This document shows, one piece after another, positions 59,499 to 64,000 of a DNA stretch of 64,000 nt. The notes beneath the pieces were generated by a model. The model was not told the origin of the DNA and ran no database searches. It worked only from the letters and a program-made list of their open reading frames with translations. The stretch's first letter is position 1, and each line of letters starts with the position of its first letter. Both the position numbers and the translations under genes were made by a program. Source of the DNA: Vreelandella songnenensis (lineage in GTDB: Bacteria; Pseudomonadota; Gammaproteobacteria; Pseudomonadales; Halomonadaceae); assembly GCF_003002925.1 (NCBI RefSeq), contig NZ_PVTK01000004.1, positions 62,001 to 126,000 on the forward strand, read 5' to 3'.

Positions 59499-60106
59499 AG
59501 CGGCTCGCCGCGGTAGTAGTGCCACAGAAACAGCGACCCCACGCTGCGCCAGGGCGCCCAGTGTTCCACCATCTGGCGCGCCTGCTTGGGCGTGGGCTTG
59601 TCCTCCCTTCTTTTCAGCCGGCCCAGCGCCACGCGCAGGGCCAGGTCATCGGCAGGAAACACGTCCGGGCGCTTGAGCGAGAACATCAGGTAAATCTCGG
59701 CGCTCCAGCGGCCAAAGCCTCTAAGGGCGGTGATAGCGGCAATGACCTCGTCATCGCTCAAGTGCTCGAGGCCGTCGGCGCTGAAGGTGCCGGCAAGCTC
59801 CGCCTCGGCCAGGCCCTTGGCGTACTCGATCTTGCGCCAGGAGAGCCCGGCATCGCGCAGTGCCTGGCCTTCCACGTCCATTACCGCCTTGGCATGCAGT
59901 TCGGGCAGCACGGTATTCACGCGGCCCATGATGGCGCGCGCGGCCTCGACCGAAATCTGCTGGCTGACGATGGTGGAGAAAAACGTGGCAAAGCCTTTGT
60001 CGCGCTGGCGGGAAGGCGGTTCGCCGATGTGGGGCAGGGCGCGGGCGATATCGGCGTCGGCGGCGGCGAGTTCAGCCATGGCCTGAGTGATGGTGTCCGG
60101 TGTCAT
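59495..60106 (-). CDS. DNA-3-methyladenine glycosylase II (AlkA-type, HhH-GPD)
   Basis: This base-excision enzyme removes alkylated purines. The 203-residue protein is the short form of the HhH-GPD family, lacking the N-terminal AlkA_N domain. It has STIVSQQISVEAARAI, the helix-hairpin-helix LRGFGRWSAEIYLMF, and the catalytic aspartate in FPADDLALRVALG. No strong ribosome site precedes the ATG. It is convergent with the pirin gene. Confidence 0.88.
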   Translation of the reverse strand: MTPDTITQAMAELAAADADIARALPHIGEPPSRQRDKGFATFFSTIVSQQISVEAARAIMGRVNTVLPELHAKAVMDVEGQALRDAGLSWRKIEYAKGLAEAELAGTFSADGLEHLSDDEVIAAITALRGFGRWSAEIYLMFSLKRPDVFPADDLALRVALGRLKRREDKPTPKQARQMVEHWAPWRSVGSLFLWHYYRGEPL

Positions 60107-60196
60107 AAAAGCGTACTCGGTAGGCGCTATCGTATTGAGTTTAAACCCAACGTAGCAGCAAACCGGCGCGAACAGGATATTTTGTCCGTTAATATT

Positions 60197-60257
60197 TTAG
60201 ACGTGGCGAGTTTCTACTTTCGTCTAATCCTGCGATCATTTACCCCATTCATAGACG
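60197..60257. promoter_or_regulatory. TTAGACG repeats upstream of the MFS gene
   Basis: TTAGACG (60197-60203) and its inverse CGTCTAA (60221-60227) are 17 bp apart. A third partial copy TAGACG lies at 60252-60257, 41 bp before the start codon. They may be regulator sites, but no regulator is adjacent. Confidence 0.3.
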
Positions 60258-60297
60258 GTTTAATGAGCAGGTGCTTTACGCACTTCGGGAGACAGTA

Positions 60298-61506
60298 ATG
60301 CAAGCGTCATCACCAGGTCAGGCGCGCAATCCGCGCCTGGCCGAATTTGCGTTAGCGCTGGGTGGGTTCGGTATCGGCACCAGCGAATTCGTGATCATGG
60401 GACTGATGAATCGCGTAGCGGGTGACCTGGCGGTCAGCGTGCCCCAGGTGGGCTATGCGATCAGCAGCTATGCGCTGGGCGTGGTGGTCGGCGCGCCGCT
60501 GATCTCGGCGCTGGCCGCGCGGGTGCCCAAGCGGGCGCTGCTGATTGCCCTGATGCTGGTGTTTGCCGTGGGCAACATTGCCAGCGCCATGGCGCCGGGG
60601 TTCTGGTCGTTCGTGGGGCTGCGCTTTATCGCGGGCCTGCCGCACGGTGCCTATTTCGGCGTGGCGGCGTTGGTGGCGGCCGGGGCCGTGCCGGTAGATC
60701 AACGCGCCCGAGCCATTTCAAGGGTGATGCTGGGGCTGACCACGGCCATTCTGATCGGCGCGCCGTTGGGTACCTGGGCGGGCAATCAGTTTGGCTGGCA
60801 GATCGCCTTTGCCGGGGTCGGCGGTATTGCGCTGCTGACCGCCGTGCTGATTCGACTCTGGGTGCCCGTGCAGCCCTTCGATGCCCTGGCAAGCCCGCTT
60901 CGTGAGCTTGGCGCCTTGGTCAAGCAGCGCGTGCTGGTCACGGTGGCCATTGCCTGTGTGGGCTGTGGCGGCATGTTCTCGATCTTCAGCTACGTGATGC
61001 CGACGCTGACCCAGCAGGCTGGCATGAGCGAGTCGCTTGGGCCGCTGGTGCTGGTGATTTTCGGGATCGGCTCGATCATCGGCAACCTGGTCGGTGGGCG
61101 CATGGCGGACAGGAACCTGATGCGCGCCATTCCGCGTATCCTGATCTGGTGTGCGGTGATTCAGGGGGCCTACTACCTGGCGGCCGACTACGTCTGGTCG
61201 GGGCTTCTGTTCGTGGGCCTGGTGGGCACCTGCATGGCGCTGGCGCCTTCACTGCAGACCCGCTTGATGGACGTGGCAGGCGATGCCCAGACCATGGCCG
61301 CTTCGCTCAATCATGCGGCGTTCAACGGTGCCAATGCGCTGGGCGCCTGGCTTGCCGGGCTGGTGATCAGCGCGGGCTTCAGCTGGTCGAGCACGGGGCT
61401 GGTCGGTACGGGGCTGGCACTGTGTGGGCTGGGAATCTTCTTTCTGGGTAAATGGCTGGAAGCGCGCAATGCTCAGCCGGTGCCCGCCCACTCGCGGTCG
61501 CTTTAA
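60298..61506 (+). CDS. MFS transporter, DHA1 (AraJ-like) efflux family
   Basis: This proton-driven exporter of 402 residues has twelve hydrophobic segments. Family landmarks are GFGIGTSEFVIMGLM in helix 1, the motif A-like loop ALAARVPKRALL and RFIAGLPHGAYFGVAALVAA in helix 4. It belongs with the AraJ/YdhP/PurB-type exporters of sugars, purines or drugs; the substrate is not predictable. The ATG at 60298 follows CGGGAG. The upstream region has repeated TTAGACG elements. Confidence 0.87.
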   Translation: MQASSPGQARNPRLAEFALALGGFGIGTSEFVIMGLMNRVAGDLAVSVPQVGYAISSYALGVVVGAPLISALAARVPKRALLIALMLVFAVGNIASAMAPGFWSFVGLRFIAGLPHGAYFGVAALVAAGAVPVDQRARAISRVMLGLTTAILIGAPLGTWAGNQFGWQIAFAGVGGIALLTAVLIRLWVPVQPFDALASPLRELGALVKQRVLVTVAIACVGCGGMFSIFSYVMPTLTQQAGMSESLGPLVLVIFGIGSIIGNLVGGRMADRNLMRAIPRILIWCAVIQGAYYLAADYVWSGLLFVGLVGTCMALAPSLQTRLMDVAGDAQTMAASLNHAAFNGANALGAWLAGLVISAGFSWSSTGLVGTGLALCGLGIFFLGKWLEARNAQPVPAHSRSL

Positions 61507-61569
61507 AGTGGCAAAAAAGGCCAATCGTTTCTACTGTGTATAGGGTGCAACCCATAAGGAGATGACCCC

Positions 61570-61821
61570 ATGCATACTCAAGTGACGAAAACTTCGCGTA
61601 TTTTTACCCTTGGTGCCATTGCGGCGCTGACGATTGGTCTGGCAGGTTGTGGTTCAACGTCCGGTGAGCGCGCCACCAGCGGTGCTGGTGTAGGCGCAGC
61701 GGTTGGCGCAGGTACTGCTGCGGCAACCGGCGGCAGCATTGGCGGTGGCGCGATACTCGGCGCTGGTGCAGGTGCGGCAGCCGGCGCGCTGACCGACGAA
61801 GACGATATCAATCTGGAATAA
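61570..61821 (+). CDS. Small glycine-zipper lipoprotein
   Basis: This 83-residue lipoprotein precursor has a signal ending in the lipobox GLAGC (lipidated Cys near residue 27). Two Gly/Ala-rich glycine-zipper stretches follow (about 40-55 and 58-72), and the tail is acidic (DEDDINLE). It resembles YMGG/OmpA-type glycine-zipper and osmotically inducible lipoproteins of the envelope. TAAGGAG precedes the ATG. The specific function is unknown. Confidence 0.8.
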   Translation: MHTQVTKTSRIFTLGAIAALTIGLAGCGSTSGERATSGAGVGAAVGAGTAAATGGSIGGGAILGAGAGAAAGALTDEDDINLE

Positions 61822-61844
61822 GCCTTGCATGCTCCGCTGCTGCG

Positions 61845-61876
61845 CAGCCCCGTAATTGCGCAACCCCGTAATTTCG
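61845..61876. repeat. Tandem 16-bp repeat between convergent genes
   Basis: CAGCCCCGTAATTGCG and CAACCCCGTAATTTCG are back to back (61845-61860 and 61861-61876), differing at two positions. They lie between the lipoprotein and extensin-like genes and have no evident function. Confidence 0.5.
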
Positions 61877-61884
61877 CAACATAG

Positions 61885-62580
61885 TTAGCGGCATACTCGA
61901 AAGCCGCGCATGCCCAAATGAAAATGATCGGCGTGCGCGGCGTTGTAGTCCGGGCCGATGACATTGCCAAAAGCCTTGCAACCGCCGTCCCGCGCAGCTC
62001 GCAGGAACTCCCCCGCTTCACCCTCATCATTCCAGTGATTGATCAGCGTAATACGCTGGCCGTTCTCGAACCGAAATCCCGTGACATCCAGGGCTTCCGC
62101 CGTGGCATGTTCACTGCGCCGTGCGTTCTCACGGTGATAGATATTGCGGCAGGCAAAGCTGCCCACGTGATCCACCTGACGCACCCGGCTGCCCATGATG
62201 GCTTCGGCGGCGGGCTGCAATTCGTGACGCTCATACATCACCCAGGCAAGCGCCAGCGGGCAACTGGCCACGAAACTCTGGTTGAACTGCACGCTGCTGG
62301 ACTGCATGCGCACGATATTGCTCAGCGGGCAGTTGGCGGTCGGCGAGTAATCGGCAAGCGGTGTGTAGCGCAGCTCGCTCTCGGGGACGGTATCCAGCGC
62401 GGCCAGGCAGCCTTCCCGGTCGCCTTCCAGACGCTTGAGCTTGAGCTGCGTGACCGGGGTGACGGGGTCATCCACATGTAGCGGCGCCCAGGGGGCCCAC
62501 TGGCGGGGAATCTCGATGATGCCTTTCTGCACCGCCACTCCCAAGCCAATCAACAGCAGTATCAACAGCGTGCTGCGCAT
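61885..62580 (-). CDS. Extensin-like C-terminal domain protein, predicted envelope peptidase
   Basis: This 231-residue protein has an N-terminal membrane anchor or signal (about 3-20). A bacterial extensin-like domain with VanY/DacB-type metallopeptidase features follows: SEHATAEALDVTGF (His and Asp zinc ligands) and HADHFHLGMRGF (second His). It has five to six cysteines consistent with periplasmic disulfides. A role in peptidoglycan trimming is inferred from the fold. GGGAGG precedes the ATG. Confidence 0.82.
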   Translation of the reverse strand: MRSTLLILLLIGLGVAVQKGIIEIPRQWAPWAPLHVDDPVTPVTQLKLKRLEGDREGCLAALDTVPESELRYTPLADYSPTANCPLSNIVRMQSSSVQFNQSFVASCPLALAWVMYERHELQPAAEAIMGSRVRQVDHVGSFACRNIYHRENARRSEHATAEALDVTGFRFENGQRITLINHWNDEGEAGEFLRAARDGGCKAFGNVIGPDYNAAHADHFHLGMRGFRVCR

Positions 62581-62599
62581 CCAACCTCCCTATATTGAT

Positions 62600-62635
62600 A
62601 CAAACGCTGATATGAACGCTGACGCAAACGCTACA
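62600..62635. repeat. Three 12-bp imperfect tandem repeats
   Basis: Three 12-bp units sharing AACGCT (62600-62611, 62612-62623, 62624-62635) lie in the gap between the divergent extensin-like gene and gmk. They could be regulatory iterons. Confidence 0.45.
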
Positions 62636-62707
62636 GTCGGCGTGGTGGGTGTGCGATACTGCGCACCTTTAAGCTAGTCACTGTGCGGTCAACATCGCCG
62701 ATTGTCC

Positions 62708-62746
62708 TTTTAGTCACTATTTTTAGTCACTATCTTCAGTAACTAT
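62708..62746. repeat. Three 13-bp tandem repeats upstream of gmk
   Basis: TTTTAGTCACTAT occurs twice exactly (62708-62720, 62721-62733) and once with changes (CTTCAGTAACTAT, 62734-62746). A related CTAGTCACTGT is at 62674-62684. They end 37 bp before the gmk start, so they may affect its promoter or leader. Confidence 0.6.
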
Positions 62747-62768
62747 CTATCGCCAACTCTTTTGCTAA

Positions 62769-63416
<648 letters not shown>

Positions 63417-63506
63417 TCTATCAGGTTCTATCACTATTCTTTTTCGCTGGGCCGGTGTCGTTATCCAACAACGTCGGCCCGGCGTCGTCATTACAGGAAG
63501 GCCCCC

Positions 63507-63767
63507 ATGGCTCGCGTAACCGTTGAAGATTGTCTGGAAAATGTCGAAAACCGCTTCAAGCTGGTGATGATTTCCACCCAGCGTGCCCGCCAGCTGGCCC
63601 GCGGTTCGCGCGATGCGCAACTGGCGTGGGAAAACGACAAGCCCACCGTGATGGCACTGCGCGAAATCGCCGCGGGTCTGGTTGATCACACGGTACTCGA
63701 CGAGCCGGTTGAAGCGCCCGTTCGCGCGCGCCCCGCCATGGCTCCCAGCGCCCAGATCGACGACTAA
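63507..63767 (+). CDS. rpoZ: DNA-directed RNA polymerase omega subunit
   Basis: Omega assists assembly of RNA polymerase and forms part of a ppGpp site. The 86-residue protein begins [20 protein letters not shown] and has the family RARQLARGS segment, which binds beta prime. An AGGAAGG site precedes the ATG. It lies between gmk and spoT as in most gammaproteobacteria. Confidence 0.96.
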   Translation: MARVTVEDCLENVENRFKLVMISTQRARQLARGSRDAQLAWENDKPTVMALREIAAGLVDHTVLDEPVEAPVRARPAMAPSAQIDD

Positions 63768-63790
63768 GCAACCCGGCAGAGGCGCGGTAC

Positions 63791-64000
63791 ATGTTCACCA
63801 TCGATGACCTGGCCGATCGACTCGGCGGCTACTTACCCCCGGACGAGATCCAGCAGGTCAAACGCGCCTTCTACTACGCGGAACAGGCCCACGATGGCCA
63901 GCGCCGTCGCTCCGGCGAGCCCTACGTCACCCATCCGCTGGCGGTTGCCAATATTCTGGCCAACATGCACATGGACCATCAGAGCCTGATGGCCGCCATG
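63791..64000 (+). CDS. spoT: SpoT/Rel-family (p)ppGpp synthetase/hydrolase (5' end only)
   Basis: The first 70 codons are in the window and run off the right edge. They encode MFTIDDLADRLGGYLPP and then the start of the HD hydrolase domain, with HDGQRRRSGEPYVTHPLAVA including the first conserved His. The position after rpoZ supports spoT. The ATG at 63791 has GAGGCG upstream. Confidence 0.9.
   Translation, partial: MFTIDDLADRLGGYLPPDEIQQVKRAFYYAEQAHDGQRRRSGEPYVTHPLAVANILANMHMDHQSLMAAM

Overview
The window looks like chromosomal DNA of a moderately halophilic gammaproteobacterium, most likely a Halomonadaceae (Halomonas-like) species. Reasons: GC-rich coding DNA; a secreted-leader NhaD-type Na+/H+ antiporter; the order mnmG-rsmG-parA-parB-atpIBEFHAGDC; and a Crc-like protein beside pyrE and rph, as in pseudomonads. 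The genus is inferred from protein character and gene order, not from a database search. I found no tRNA, rRNA, CRISPR array, prophage or transposase.

Left core region (1-38.3 kb). It starts with a truncated ClC chloride channel, then argC, erpA and a three-gene polar amino-acid ABC importer that ends at a strong terminator. A 556-bp gene-free, partly AT-rich stretch with a cluster of DnaA boxes follows. It lies just upstream of mnmG and is the best candidate for oriC. Next come mnmG-rsmG-parA-parB and the complete F1Fo ATP synthase operon. After that: mgtE, a BcrC-like PAP2 phosphatase, a CDF metal exporter, uppP, apbE, glmU, glmS, nhaD, a CBS-domain protein, a two-component system, a GNAT enzyme, a 27-residue membrane peptide, a cytochrome c5-like protein, rep, trmL, pyrE, crc-like, rph and yicC.

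Accessory region (38.3-62.7 kb). It separates yicC from gmk-rpoZ-spoT, which are commonly adjacent to yicC in related bacteria. It contains (a) a two-gene cassette of an unknown protein plus an XRE-HTH/ImmA-IrrE metallopeptidase; (b) a minus-strand type I restriction-modification operon: an unusual HsdM-TRD-AlbA_2 (Schlafen-like) fusion, then HsdM, HsdS, HsdR, a YgjP/M48-like metallopeptidase and a DUF3800 protein; (c) a 1097-residue SF1 (Upf1/Dna2-like) helicase after a 182-bp regulatory gap; (d) a hipBA module whose hipA carries an in-frame stop; and (e) metabolic genes: an Lrp regulator divergent from a Zn alcohol dehydrogenase, a pirin, an AlkA-type glycosylase, an MFS exporter, a glycine-zipper lipoprotein and an extensin-like peptidase.

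Right edge (62.7-64 kb): the core genes gmk, rpoZ and the first 70 codons of a spoT/rel gene.

The best candidate for something undescribed is the hsd locus. Its first gene duplicates the HsdM N-terminal half, then switches abruptly to AT-rich DNA encoding a half-specificity (TRD) region and a Schlafen-type AlbA_2 domain. The same operon carries DUF3800 and metallopeptidase genes, and a large helicase follows it. A guard function, in which a ribonuclease-like domain monitors the restriction complex as PrrC does, is an attractive but untested reading.
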